Part shown: one piece after another, positions 19,347 through 27,951 of the stretch
How positions within the stretch are numbered: position 1 is the first letter of the stretch
Layout of the letters: the number at the start of each line of letters is the position of its first letter
From: Thermoleophilia bacterium
GTDB lineage: Bacteria; Actinomycetota; Thermoleophilia; Gaiellales; SKUG01
Reading direction: 5' to 3'
NCBI GenBank assembly: GCA_025964555.1
Contig: JAOPYQ010000009.1
Span: 124,001-188,000, forward strand
DNA length: 64,000 bases
Position numbers and translations under genes: made by a program
The notes under the pieces: generated by a model
Told to the model about the DNA's origin: nothing
Seen by the model: only the letters and a program-made list of their open reading frames with translations
Databases searched by the model: none

Positions 19347-19835
19347 TTACCTAACCTCAGCCGCGTACTCGAGCCGCTGCGAGTGCGTCACCGCCACGTG
19401 GCAAGTGCGACAGAGCGTCTCGAGCAGATCCACGTGGTGATGGCATCCCGCCCGGTACCCCTGGCCCCGACGCGGCTCGATGTGGTTCACCTCCAGCTTC
19501 GGCGCCTGCTTGCCGCAGTGCTGACAGGTGCGGTCGTCGCGCTTGAGCGCGCGCTCGCGTGCGTGACCCCAGAAGTGGTTGTCGACGAAGTCGGCGCGGC
19601 AGCTGTCACTGCACCAGCGCCTGCGTCCAGCGGGCAGTGGGCGCCCGCACCACGGGCACTCCCCCACCACATGGGCGGCGGCCTCGCGGCATTGGGCGAG
19701 CAGGCGATCGATCTCCGACACCCAGTTCAGACTAGCGCGCACCTCGCGCCGCGCAAGGGCGCCCCACCACCGCTTCAGCGAGCGGCGCGGGATCGAAGAG
19801 GCGGCGGCGATGTCCGTGCCGAACATGAGGAGCAC
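19347..19835 (-). CDS. HNH endonuclease
   Basis: CPWCGRPLPAGRRRWCSDSC zinc site; CQHCGKQAPKLEVNHIEPRRGQGYRAGCHHHVDLLETLCRTCH. Confidence 0.88.
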   Translation of the reverse strand: MLLMFGTDIAAASSIPRRSLKRWWGALARREVRASLNWVSEIDRLLAQCREAAAHVVGECPWCGRPLPAGRRRWCSDSCRADFVDNHFWGHARERALKRDDRTCQHCGKQAPKLEVNHIEPRRGQGYRAGCHHHVDLLETLCRTCHVAVTHSQRLEYAAEVR

Positions 19836-19855
19836 GAGGGCGCGCTGCGCGAGGC

Positions 19856-20278
19856 ATGACGTTTGCCTCGATCCATTCGGGAAACAGCCGCCTCATGGAT
19901 GGCGGTGCGTTCAGCGAGTTCGTTGAGGTCGTGGGAAAGGGAGTCGACGCTGCCGGTGTGGCCGTCATCGTTCTCGGCTTCGCATGGGCGACGCTGCTGT
20001 ATCTCGGTCGGGTCGCGCGCAACGGGTCTCCGAACCTAGACCTGTACACCAGCTATCGCCAGGCGATCGGGCGCGCGATCCTGCTGGGGCTCGAGATCCT
20101 GGTAGCGGCAGACATCATCCGAACCGTCGCGGTCACTCCCACGTTCGAGAGCGTGAGCGTCCTCGCGATCATCGTGCTCATCCGAACCTTCCTCAGCGCG
20201 ACCCTCGAGCTCGAGCTGACGGGTCGCTGGCCGTGGCAGCAGCGCTCGGCCAGCTCCCCCAGGACGAACGCGGCGTGA
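19856..20278 (+). CDS. DUF1622 family membrane protein
   Basis: GVAVIVLGFAWATLLYL..YRQAIGRAILLGLEILVAADIIRTVAVTPTFESVSVLAIIVLIRTFLSATLELE. Confidence 0.85.
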   Translation: MTFASIHSGNSRLMDGGAFSEFVEVVGKGVDAAGVAVIVLGFAWATLLYLGRVARNGSPNLDLYTSYRQAIGRAILLGLEILVAADIIRTVAVTPTFESVSVLAIIVLIRTFLSATLELELTGRWPWQQRSASSPRTNAA

Positions 20279-20303
20279 AGGCCCCAGTCCCGGCCGTCTC
20301 TCG

Positions 20304-20906
20304 CTAATCTTCGGCACCGATCTCCACGTGGAAGATTGGGATGAACACCTGCGCGAGCGGGCCGATCGTCAGCGCGTAGACCAGCGTGCCGACGCCGAGC
20401 GTGCCACCGAGCAGCGCACCGACCGCGACCACCGAGACTTCGACGGCCGTGCGGGCGCGGCGAACCGAGTGCCCACGTTCCGCGATGCCGATCATGAGGC
20501 CGTCGCGCGGGCCGGGCCCGAAGCGCGCGCCGATGTAGAGCCCGGTGGCGAGCGCGTTGATCGCCACACCGCCGACGAGGAGCGCGACACGAGCGGTGAG
20601 GCCGCCGGGTGCATCGACCGCGTCGAGGATCATGTCGAGCACGACGCCGAGGATGAGCACGTTGCTGATCGTGCCCAGCCCGGGCCGCACCCGCAGCGGG
20701 ATCCACAGCACCAGGACGACGCCTGACACGATCACGACCCAGGCGCCGATGCTGAGCGGGAGCTGCCGCGCCAGCCCCTGGTGGAGGACGTCCCAAGGCA
20801 TGTTGCCGAGCGTCGACAGCACGAGCATCGCCATGCTGACGCCGTACAGCACCAGGCCGACGTACAGCTGGACCAGCCGGCGTCCGAGGCGACGCGGGGG
20901 CTGCAC
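20304..20906 (-). CDS. YczE/YitT-like integral membrane protein
   Basis: NMPWDVLHQGLAR..., RPGLGTISNVLILGVVLDMIL, IGARFGPGPRDGLMIGIAERG; GTG start inferred. Confidence 0.75.
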   Translation of the reverse strand: MQPPRRLGRRLVQLYVGLVLYGVSMAMLVLSTLGNMPWDVLHQGLARQLPLSIGAWVVIVSGVVLVLWIPLRVRPGLGTISNVLILGVVLDMILDAVDAPGGLTARVALLVGGVAINALATGLYIGARFGPGPRDGLMIGIAERGHSVRRARTAVEVSVVAVGALLGGTLGVGTLVYALTIGPLAQVFIPIFHVEIGAED

Positions 20907-20908
20907 GA

Positions 20909-21346
20909 TCAGCGCTCCGATTCGAGACGAGCGATCGTCGCCGGATCCCGTCCGCCTGGAAAGTAGCGCACGAGCACGTCGACGAACGCTCGCTCGTCCG
21001 GCGCTGCGGCGGCGAACAGGGTCATCGACGAGCGCAGCTTCGCCGCGTCGATCGATCCCATGACGAGGATCGGATCGTCCTCCCCCGATTCCAGCAGTGC
21101 CTGCGCGCATTCGACAAGACGCGGACCGAGCACCGGATGCTCGAGATAGGCGCAGGCCTCGGCCAGTCCGGAGATTCCGTAGCGTCGCGCCATGTCGCTC
21201 CGACCGAGCCCGGCGAGCTGCGGCAGCACGAACCACATCCAGTGCGTGCGCTTGCGCCCGGCTCGCAGCTCCGCGAGAGCGCGGGCGTACGTGTCGTCGG
21301 CATCCTGCGCCGCGACGAAGCGCTGCAGGTCATGGGCGTCATGCAT
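20909..21346 (-). CDS. DUF1810 family protein
   Basis: HDLQRFVAAQDA..RAGRKRTHWMWFVLPQLAGLGRSDMARRYGISGLAEACAYLEHPVLGPRLVEC. Confidence 0.88.
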   Translation of the reverse strand: MHDAHDLQRFVAAQDADDTYARALAELRAGRKRTHWMWFVLPQLAGLGRSDMARRYGISGLAEACAYLEHPVLGPRLVECAQALLESGEDDPILVMGSIDAAKLRSSMTLFAAAAPDERAFVDVLVRYFPGGRDPATIARLESER

Positions 21347-21363
21347 GGGCCACTCCGCCGCGC

Positions 21364-22311
21364 TCAGCTCAGCCGGATCCGCGGATCGAGCAGCGCCTGC
21401 AGGCAGTCCACGACGATGTTCATCACGACCACGAGCACGGCGCCGAAGAGCACCATCGTGAGCAGGATGGGAAAGTCGAGGTTGCGGATGCCGAGCATGA
21501 GCACGCTGCCGAGGCCGGGCAGGCCGAAGATGGTCTCGGTGAAGATCGCGCCCTGCAGCGTGGCGGCGATGTCCATGCCGAACATGATGAGGATCGGGAT
21601 CATGCCCAGGCGCATGACGTGGTGGATGAACACGCGATCGGGGTCGAGGCCCTTGGCGATCGCGGTCTTGACCCACTCCTCGTGCATCGCAGCGCGCACG
21701 TTGGTGCGCGTCACGAGCGCGTAGCTCGCCGCCGAGACGATCGCGAGCGTGCACGCCGGAAGCAGCAGGTGATACAGCCAGCCGAACAGGCCGCCGCGGT
21801 AGATGGTGAGGTAGTCGCCCGGTGGGAAGATCGCGAGCTTCTGGGTGAACAGAAACAGCAGCATCGCCGCGAGCCAGATCGTCGGCAGCGACAGCCCGAC
21901 GAGCGCGATGATCGTGAGCGAGCCGTCCAGGCGCGAGCCTTGGCCGGTCGCGCCCTTGACGCCCATCCACACGCCGACGGACAGCCACAGCGTCGCGGCG
22001 ACGAAGCACAGCGCGAGCGTCACCGGCAGCGCGTTCCAGATCATCGGCATGATCTCGGTGCCGAGGTTGTAGCTCTTGATCTGGCCGGTGAGCAGCTGCT
22101 TCATGGTGAAGACGTACTGCTGCGGCAGCGCGTCGTTGAGGTGGAACTTCTCGCGGATCGCCTCGAGCAGCTCGGGCGTGGGGCTCTTGCCGGCGATGCG
22201 CAGCGCCGGGTCGCCGGTGGGGAGCAGGAAGAAGATCATGAAGGTGACGATCGAGATCAGGAAGATCGTGATCGCGCCGTAGATGAGCCGCCGCAGGATG
22301 TAGGTGCCCAT
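21364..22311 (-). CDS. ABC transporter permease, DppB/OppB family
   Basis: YILRRLIYGAITIFLISIVTFMIFFLLPTGDPA...LRIGLGMIPILIMFG..GAIFTETIFGLPGLGSVL. Confidence 0.92.
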   Translation of the reverse strand: MGTYILRRLIYGAITIFLISIVTFMIFFLLPTGDPALRIAGKSPTPELLEAIREKFHLNDALPQQYVFTMKQLLTGQIKSYNLGTEIMPMIWNALPVTLALCFVAATLWLSVGVWMGVKGATGQGSRLDGSLTIIALVGLSLPTIWLAAMLLFLFTQKLAIFPPGDYLTIYRGGLFGWLYHLLLPACTLAIVSAASYALVTRTNVRAAMHEEWVKTAIAKGLDPDRVFIHHVMRLGMIPILIMFGMDIAATLQGAIFTETIFGLPGLGSVLMLGIRNLDFPILLTMVLFGAVLVVVMNIVVDCLQALLDPRIRLS

Positions 22312-22314
22312 CGG

Positions 22315-23367
22315 TCAGCTCCCCGTCAGGTTCTTGGGATCGAAGGCTTCTTCGATCCCCTTGCTGATGAGGTTGACGCTCACCGCGAACATCACAACGA
22401 ACATGCCGGGCACGAGCGTGATCCACCACGCGGTCGTCACGAACGGGACGCCGTCGCCGATGCCGGTGCCCCAGCTCATCTGCGGCGGCAGGATCCCGAT
22501 GCCCAGGTACGACAGGCCTGCCTCGCCAAGCACCATGCCGGTGAAGATGAGCCCGAAGTAGGTGAACAGCGCGCCGGAGATGTTGGGCAGCATGTGGCGC
22601 GCCATGATGCGCAGGTCGGAGCTGCCCATCGCCTTGGCGGCCTCCACGAATTCCTTCTCCGCCAGGCCGATCACCAGGCCGCGGATGATGCGGCTCATGC
22701 CGGCGATCGCGCCCACGCCCAGGATGAGGATCAGCAGCGACACCGACCCGCGATGGATGGGGCCGATCGAGCGCGTCGCGAGCGCGGTTGAGAGGCCGAC
22801 GAGCAGCAGCAGACTCGGAAAGCACATCATGAAGTCGGCCCAGCGTGAGATCGCGGCGTCCCACCACCCGCGTCGGTACCCGGCGAGCGTGCCGAGCGCC
22901 ACAGCGCCGAACATCGCGATCACCGACGCGCCGAAGCCCGCCAGCAGGGAGACGCGCCCGCCGACCAGGGTGCGCATGAACACGTCGCGCCCGAGCGCGT
23001 CGGCGCCGAGCATGTACTCGCGGTGAAAGCCCGGGCCGATGCCGGGTGTGCCGTCGAGCTCCACGACCTCACGCTTCTTGCCGCCGAGCACGATCGTGTC
23101 GGACAGGCCCTGCTCGACAGCGGTGCGCCCGGCGAAGCCGCGCTCCATGAGCGGCGCGGCCGCGACGAGCACGAGGATGAACAGCAGCATCGCGCATGAC
23201 GCCATGAACAGGCGGCTCTCCTTGAGCCGCAGCATCGCGATGTCAGTCGGGCTCGGGCTCTCCGCCACCACGGGCGCCCAGGTGCCGCTCGCGATCGGAC
23301 CAACCTCGGGCAGGAGTACGGCGGGCTTCGGCAGGGCGCCGGGTGCGGGTATCGCGTGACCGGCCAT
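22315..23367 (-). CDS. ABC transporter permease, DppC/OppC family
   Basis: HREYMLGADALGRDVFMRTLVGGRVSL...EKEFVEAAKAMGSSDLRIMARHMLPN...AGLSYLGIGI. Confidence 0.92.
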   Translation of the reverse strand: MAGHAIPAPGALPKPAVLLPEVGPIASGTWAPVVAESPSPTDIAMLRLKESRLFMASCAMLLFILVLVAAAPLMERGFAGRTAVEQGLSDTIVLGGKKREVVELDGTPGIGPGFHREYMLGADALGRDVFMRTLVGGRVSLLAGFGASVIAMFGAVALGTLAGYRRGWWDAAISRWADFMMCFPSLLLLVGLSTALATRSIGPIHRGSVSLLILILGVGAIAGMSRIIRGLVIGLAEKEFVEAAKAMGSSDLRIMARHMLPNISGALFTYFGLIFTGMVLGEAGLSYLGIGILPPQMSWGTGIGDGVPFVTTAWWITLVPGMFVVMFAVSVNLISKGIEEAFDPKNLTGS

Positions 23368-25010
23368 CAGCTGTCTCCCTCGCTGCTGTCGCCCTTGCCG
23401 TCCACGGAGACCTTCGAGTAGAGCATCCCCATGATCGGGTGCGACGTGTACCCCTTGAGGCGCTTGCCGGTGAACTCATACGTCACGCGCACCGCGAACG
23501 GCGCGACAGGAGCGTCCTTCATGATCTGCTCGTCCAGATCGCCCCACGCCTTCTCGCGCGCCGCAGGCTCCAGCAGCGCATTGGCCGCGGCGATCTCCTT
23601 GTCGGCGCCGTGGTACATCGCCTGGTTCTGGTTGCCCTCGGCGGTGATGCGCTTGCCATTGAGCAGCACATCGATGAAGTTCGAGCCCTCGGGGTAGTCC
23701 TGCGACCAGGCGTACAGCCCGATCTGCGGCTTCGTCTTGGGGTTGCCGATCGTCGTGTAGAACACGGCGTAGTCGAGGCACTTGAGCTCGGTCTGGAAGC
23801 CCAGCTCGTTGAGCGTCGCCTGCATGTACTCGGGAATCGGGTTCGGACCGTCCGCGGCCTGGCACCAGAACGAGATCTTGCCCGGCTTCACGCCCGACTC
23901 CTTGATGAGCGCGCGCGCCTTCTTCATGTCCGGCCCGGGATAGAACTCATGCTTGCGATAGCCCGGAATGAGCGGCGGCAGGAAATTCTCGGTCGGCTCC
24001 GCCCGCCCACCCATCAGCTTCACGAGCGCGCGACGATCGATCGCGTAGTTCACCGCCTGACGCACCTTGAGGTTGTCGAACGGCGGCTGCTGCGTGTTCA
24101 TGAAGATGTAGTCGAGCGACGCATCGAAGTGCTTGTGGATGTACGGCTTCCACTCCGGGTCGTCGCGCATGCGCCGCAGCTGCGACGAGGCGAGCGCCTC
24201 CATCGAGAAGTCAGCCACGCCCTGGCGGATCTTCGTGGCGGCGTTGTCAGCCGCCGGGCCGAGCTGGATCTCGATCTTGTCGACGTGCCCGTCGGGCGTG
24301 TCGGGCGTCCACTCCTTGAACGCCGGGTTGCGCTCGAGCAGGATCCTGCGGTTCGGCACGTACTCCTTGATCTTGTACGGGCCCGTCGCCGGAATGAAGC
24401 CCTTGCCGGTCATGTCCTTGGCCGGCACCTCCTTGGGCACCGCCACCGAGAACAGCATCGCCATCTTGTAGTTGAACGTCGGATCCGGCTGCACGAGGTT
24501 GTACTGGATCGTGCGCGCCGCATCGTCCACGACGATGCCGCGGATGTCCTTGGCCTTGCCGTCCATGTACTCCTGGGCGCCGTCGATGATCGTGTAGAAG
24601 CCCACGCCCGGCGACGGCAGCTTGAACAGCCGCTCGATCGCCCACTTCATGTCACTCGGCAGCACCTCGCGATTGGCGGGCGCGCCGAACATCACGCCCT
24701 TGCGCATCGTGAAGGTGTACGTCGCGCCCTCGTTCGAGACGACGGGCATCGCCGCGGCGATGTCGGGCACGAGCTCGTTGCCCGCGGCGCCCTCGACCTT
24801 CTTGTAGGTGAGCAGCCCGTTGTAGGCGGGATACATCGTCTGCCACCCGGTCGCCGTGTACGACATCCCGGGATCGAGGTAGTCGGGGCCGCCGCTCGAC
24901 ATGCCCACGAGCGTATTGCCGTGGTCGACCGGGTGCGGGCGCAGCACGAGCATGAGCACCGCCGCGATGGCGATGACTGCGATGACCACATGCTTGCGTC
25001 GTAGCTCCAC
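23367..25010 (-). CDS. ABC transporter substrate-binding protein, SBP_bac_5 family
   Basis: Peptide-binding SBP architecture; N-terminal hydrophobic anchor, no lipobox Cys; TGATG overlap with permease gene. Confidence 0.9.
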   Translation of the reverse strand: MELRRKHVVIAVIAIAAVLMLVLRPHPVDHGNTLVGMSSGGPDYLDPGMSYTATGWQTMYPAYNGLLTYKKVEGAAGNELVPDIAAAMPVVSNEGATYTFTMRKGVMFGAPANREVLPSDMKWAIERLFKLPSPGVGFYTIIDGAQEYMDGKAKDIRGIVVDDAARTIQYNLVQPDPTFNYKMAMLFSVAVPKEVPAKDMTGKGFIPATGPYKIKEYVPNRRILLERNPAFKEWTPDTPDGHVDKIEIQLGPAADNAATKIRQGVADFSMEALASSQLRRMRDDPEWKPYIHKHFDASLDYIFMNTQQPPFDNLKVRQAVNYAIDRRALVKLMGGRAEPTENFLPPLIPGYRKHEFYPGPDMKKARALIKESGVKPGKISFWCQAADGPNPIPEYMQATLNELGFQTELKCLDYAVFYTTIGNPKTKPQIGLYAWSQDYPEGSNFIDVLLNGKRITAEGNQNQAMYHGADKEIAAANALLEPAAREKAWGDLDEQIMKDAPVAPFAVRVTYEFTGKRLKGYTSHPIMGMLYSKVSVDGKGDSSEGDS

Positions 25011-25284
25011 GCGCGTGTTCCCCCGAGTGCGCTGGCTTCCCCTGACTGTCTGTCGAGCCGTGGCGTGCCTGCTGTTGCGCTCGGCCGCGCATCAGAGGGG
25101 GACGATCGATGGCCGCCGCGGCGCGTTGTTCCTGCACGCGAACGTCTTTCACCATCGTGGTAGGCATCGTGCGCGTTCACGCCTTGCATCGAGATCGTTC
25201 GAGGACGATACTGCTGGCGCAGTCGCGCTTGAGGGGGACATCTCGCGCCGCTGCGACCGACACCAACCCTGAGGAGCACCACAC

Positions 25285-26001
25285 ATGGCGACCTACGCCT
25301 TTGCAGCACCCGTCCTGGACGGCCTGACCGACAAGTACCGCGCCTTCACCCAGGCGCTCGTCACTTCGCGCCGCGAAGAGGCCGAGACCAGCCGCCGCGC
25401 CGCCGGCCTCGACCGCGAGCAGGTCTTCCTGCAGCCGACCCCGATGGGCGACGTCGCCGTCATCGTCTGGGAGACCAACGACTTCGCGAAGGTGTCCAAG
25501 CACTTCGGGACCGACACCAGCGACTTCGGTGCCTGGTTCCGCAGCTCGCTCGAGACGTTCCACGGCTTCGACATCGCGAAGGTCGACATGCCGACTCCGG
25601 TGCTCGTGGACGAGTGGAAGGACGCGACCTGGACGCACGGCCTCGACAGCTGGGCATTCATGTTCCCGGTCAAGGACGTCGCCGCATGGAAGACGTTCGT
25701 CGGCGAGCTGCTCGGCGCACGTCGCGAGGAGTTCTCCTCCACGCGTCTGGCGTTCGGCGTGAAGCGCGCGTCGTTCTTCCAGGTCCACACCCCGAACGGC
25801 CCGCTCGCGGTGCAGTACATCCAGGGTGAGGCCGGCGCGTTCCCGAAGGCCGCCGAGGCCACGGCAACGAGCACCGAGCCGCTCTACACGTGGTGGCGCG
25901 AGCAGATGCAGGCCGTCGCGGCCGTGCCGATGTTCCAGGGCTCCACGCCCATGGTCGAGGAGCTCATCGACTTCCAGGTGAAGGTGCCCGCCAACGCCTG
26001 A
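25285..26001 (+). CDS. hypothetical protein (dimeric alpha/beta-barrel-like)
   Basis: 238 aa, two related halves each with MxDVAVIVWE / VHTPNGPLAVQYIQ-like segments; AGGAGCACCACACATG start context. Confidence 0.6.
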   Translation: MATYAFAAPVLDGLTDKYRAFTQALVTSRREEAETSRRAAGLDREQVFLQPTPMGDVAVIVWETNDFAKVSKHFGTDTSDFGAWFRSSLETFHGFDIAKVDMPTPVLVDEWKDATWTHGLDSWAFMFPVKDVAAWKTFVGELLGARREEFSSTRLAFGVKRASFFQVHTPNGPLAVQYIQGEAGAFPKAAEATATSTEPLYTWWREQMQAVAAVPMFQGSTPMVEELIDFQVKVPANA

Positions 26002-26023
26002 TCGAGGCGAGCGAGTACTTCGT

Positions 26024-26056
26024 GGGGCCCCGTCGCGACGTTCGCGGCGGGGCCCC
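26024..26056 (+). terminator. strong hairpin terminator-like structure
   Basis: GGGGCCCCGTCGCGA-CGT-TCGCGGCGGGGCCCC, 15-bp stem with one wobble, 22 nt after stop. Confidence 0.6.
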
Positions 26057-26153
26057 TCGTGCTTCGGGACGATCCTCGCGGAAGCTGTGGCCGCACGGCC
26101 ACGCTTTGGCCGCAATGGTGCAACGTCCCTGCATCTGAGGCCGAGACAAGGGC

Positions 26154-26519
26154 ATGACGATCCCCCAGCTCGTTCCCCCCACTTCCGTGTCCACAGCGCT
26201 CGCGCCTCAAGCTGCGGAAGGCGGCGGCCCACGGCAGGTCGGTCAGGTCGGCCAGGTCGGCCAGTCCGTACCGACCGCCGGCAGCCCCGTGCAGCAGACG
26301 GGCGACAAGCCCAGCTGGTTCGCGAAGAACATCAAGCTCATCGGCATCCTGGGTGGCGCGGCCGTCGGCGGCGCGATCGGCTTCCTCACCCTTGGTCCGG
26401 TCGGCGGGCTCGGCGGCGCAGCTGTCGGCGCGCTCGCGGGCTACCTGCTGACGCGCAACCGCACGTCCGGTGGCGGCGACTCTTCGGGACAGCAGCTCCC
26501 GCCGCCGCTGCCATCCTGA
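26154..26519 (+). CDS. glycine-zipper hydrophobic protein
   Basis: IGILGGAAVGGAIGFLTLGPVGGLGGAAVGALAGYLL; preceded by VGQVGQVGQ repeat. Confidence 0.6.
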   Translation: MTIPQLVPPTSVSTALAPQAAEGGGPRQVGQVGQVGQSVPTAGSPVQQTGDKPSWFAKNIKLIGILGGAAVGGAIGFLTLGPVGGLGGAAVGALAGYLLTRNRTSGGGDSSGQQLPPPLPS

Positions 26520-26530
26520 GCCGAGCCGAG

Positions 26531-26719
26531 CTAGCTGTAGTCGGCCCCGGTCGGCGTCGCGTCGTCACCCTCCTCCGCCTCGTTGCGGAACCGGGCTGAG
26601 GCTCCCGCCTCGCTCGCATCCGCCTCGTTCGCTTCCCCCTCGCTGGCCTGAGGAGAGGCTTCGCTCGTCTCCGGTGCCTCGGTGTTCGGCTCTGGCGTCT
26701 CGTGTTCGTCGCCCGTCAT
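26531..26719 (-). CDS. small acidic hypothetical protein
   Basis: 62 aa, E/A/S-rich, MTGDEHETPEPNTEAPE... Confidence 0.45.
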   Translation of the reverse strand: MTGDEHETPEPNTEAPETSEASPQASEGEANEADASEAGASARFRNEAEEGDDATPTGADYS

Positions 26720-26756
26720 GTCACCCTCCTGTTGCTGTGTCGATGTGAAGACGGAT

Positions 26757-27299
26757 CTAGCGACCCGCGACGATCACGGTGCGCTCGGGACCGAGCGGAA
26801 AGTCGAGACGCAGGTCGCCGGCTGGCGTGGTCGTGAGCGTCACGGCTCGGTCGCCGCCGTGCGGCAGGATCTTGAGGCGGCCGCGAGCCTTCTTCTGCAC
26901 GTGGACCAGAAACGGTTCGGGCAGTCCGAACCCGGACAGCTCGAACTCGGCGTGTCCGCCGTTGAGCTGGTGCAGGTTCGCCTCGAACGTCTTGTCGATC
27001 GGTCCGATGCTGCCATCGATGCGCAGCTTCACGGCGTGCGGTTCGAGCTGCTCGAGCGTCAGGGTGCCCGACACGTCGTCGAAGCCCATGACCGTCGTGC
27101 CCGACTTGATGACGAGTTCATCGCCGGTCTGGAAGCCCGGGAAGTCGACGAGGTCGCCTTCGGAGCGCTTGCGGCGTCGCAGCTTGAGCTTGGAGCGTGC
27201 GCTCCGCGATGCGCTGATGAGACGCATCCCCTCGCGCGTGGCCGCCGCGAACGCGCTCGCAAGCCTGGGACCCTGTTTGAGTGCTGAGATGAAGCCCAC
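26757..27299 (-). CDS. hypothetical protein
   Basis: 180 aa; basic N-terminus and beta-rich C-terminal half. Confidence 0.55.
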   Translation of the reverse strand: MGFISALKQGPRLASAFAAATREGMRLISASRSARSKLKLRRRKRSEGDLVDFPGFQTGDELVIKSGTTVMGFDDVSGTLTLEQLEPHAVKLRIDGSIGPIDKTFEANLHQLNGGHAEFELSGFGLPEPFLVHVQKKARGRLKILPHGGDRAVTLTTTPAGDLRLDFPLGPERTVIVAGR

Positions 27300-27361
27300 G
27301 AGGACGATTTCCCCGCGCCGAACCCGTCAATCCCCCGTCGACACGCGGTACGATCCGATCC

Positions 27362-27937
27362 ATGGACGCCTTCTCCGCAGCCAAGCCCGACGCGGCCGTC
27401 ATCGAGTTCGACGCACAGGTCGAAATGCTCGCCGACCGGCCGATCGTGCGCCTGCCCGCTGCGGCGAGCGCCGAGCTGCCCTCGCGCGGCCAGGTCGCGG
27501 TGGTCGGCACGATCGACGGCGCGCGGTTCTCGACCGTCGTGGAGCCCGATGGGCGGCGCGGCCACTGGGTCCCGCTGGACGAGCGAACAACGGGCGCCGC
27601 CGACGCCGAGCCAGGCGCCACGATCTCGTTCGCGATCGCGCCGGCAACAGAGTGGCCCGAGCCCGACGTGCCGGACGACCTGGGCGACGCGCTCGCGAGC
27701 GCCCCTGACGCCGCGGAGGTATGGTCGTCGACCACCCCGATGGCTCGCTGGGAGTGGGTGCGCTGGATCGGCGCGACGCGCAACCCGGCGACCCGTGCTA
27801 AGCGCGTGGAGGTCGGCATCTCCAAGCTGCAGTCGGGCAAGCGCCGCCCGTGCTGCTTCGACCTCGCCTCGTGCACGGACCCCGAGCTCGCGCGCAGCGG
27901 CAAGCTCCCGGACATCGACCACGCACCGGCCGGCTGA
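27362..27937 (+). CDS. DUF1905 / YdeI-OmpD-associated family protein
   Basis: Beta-barrel N-terminus followed by WSSTTPMARWEWVRWIGATRNPATRAKRVEVGISKLQSGKRRPCCFD. Confidence 0.8.
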   Translation: MDAFSAAKPDAAVIEFDAQVEMLADRPIVRLPAAASAELPSRGQVAVVGTIDGARFSTVVEPDGRRGHWVPLDERTTGAADAEPGATISFAIAPATEWPEPDVPDDLGDALASAPDAAEVWSSTTPMARWEWVRWIGATRNPATRAKRVEVGISKLQSGKRRPCCFDLASCTDPELARSGKLPDIDHAPAG

Positions 27938-27951
27938 CGATCGTCTCCCCC

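Noticed and set aside
21097-22791. 564-aa plus-strand ORF over the permease genes
   Set aside because: His/Arg/Asp-rich antisense shadow frame.
20909-22867. 652-aa minus-strand ORF
   Set aside because: Only the last 146 codons (DUF1810) are real; the upstream part is out-of-frame sequence across the ABC permeases.
26219-26275. Short ggtcggcca tandem repeat
   Set aside because: Only about three 9-bp units encoding VGQVGQVGQ in a low-complexity linker; unlikely to have a separate role.
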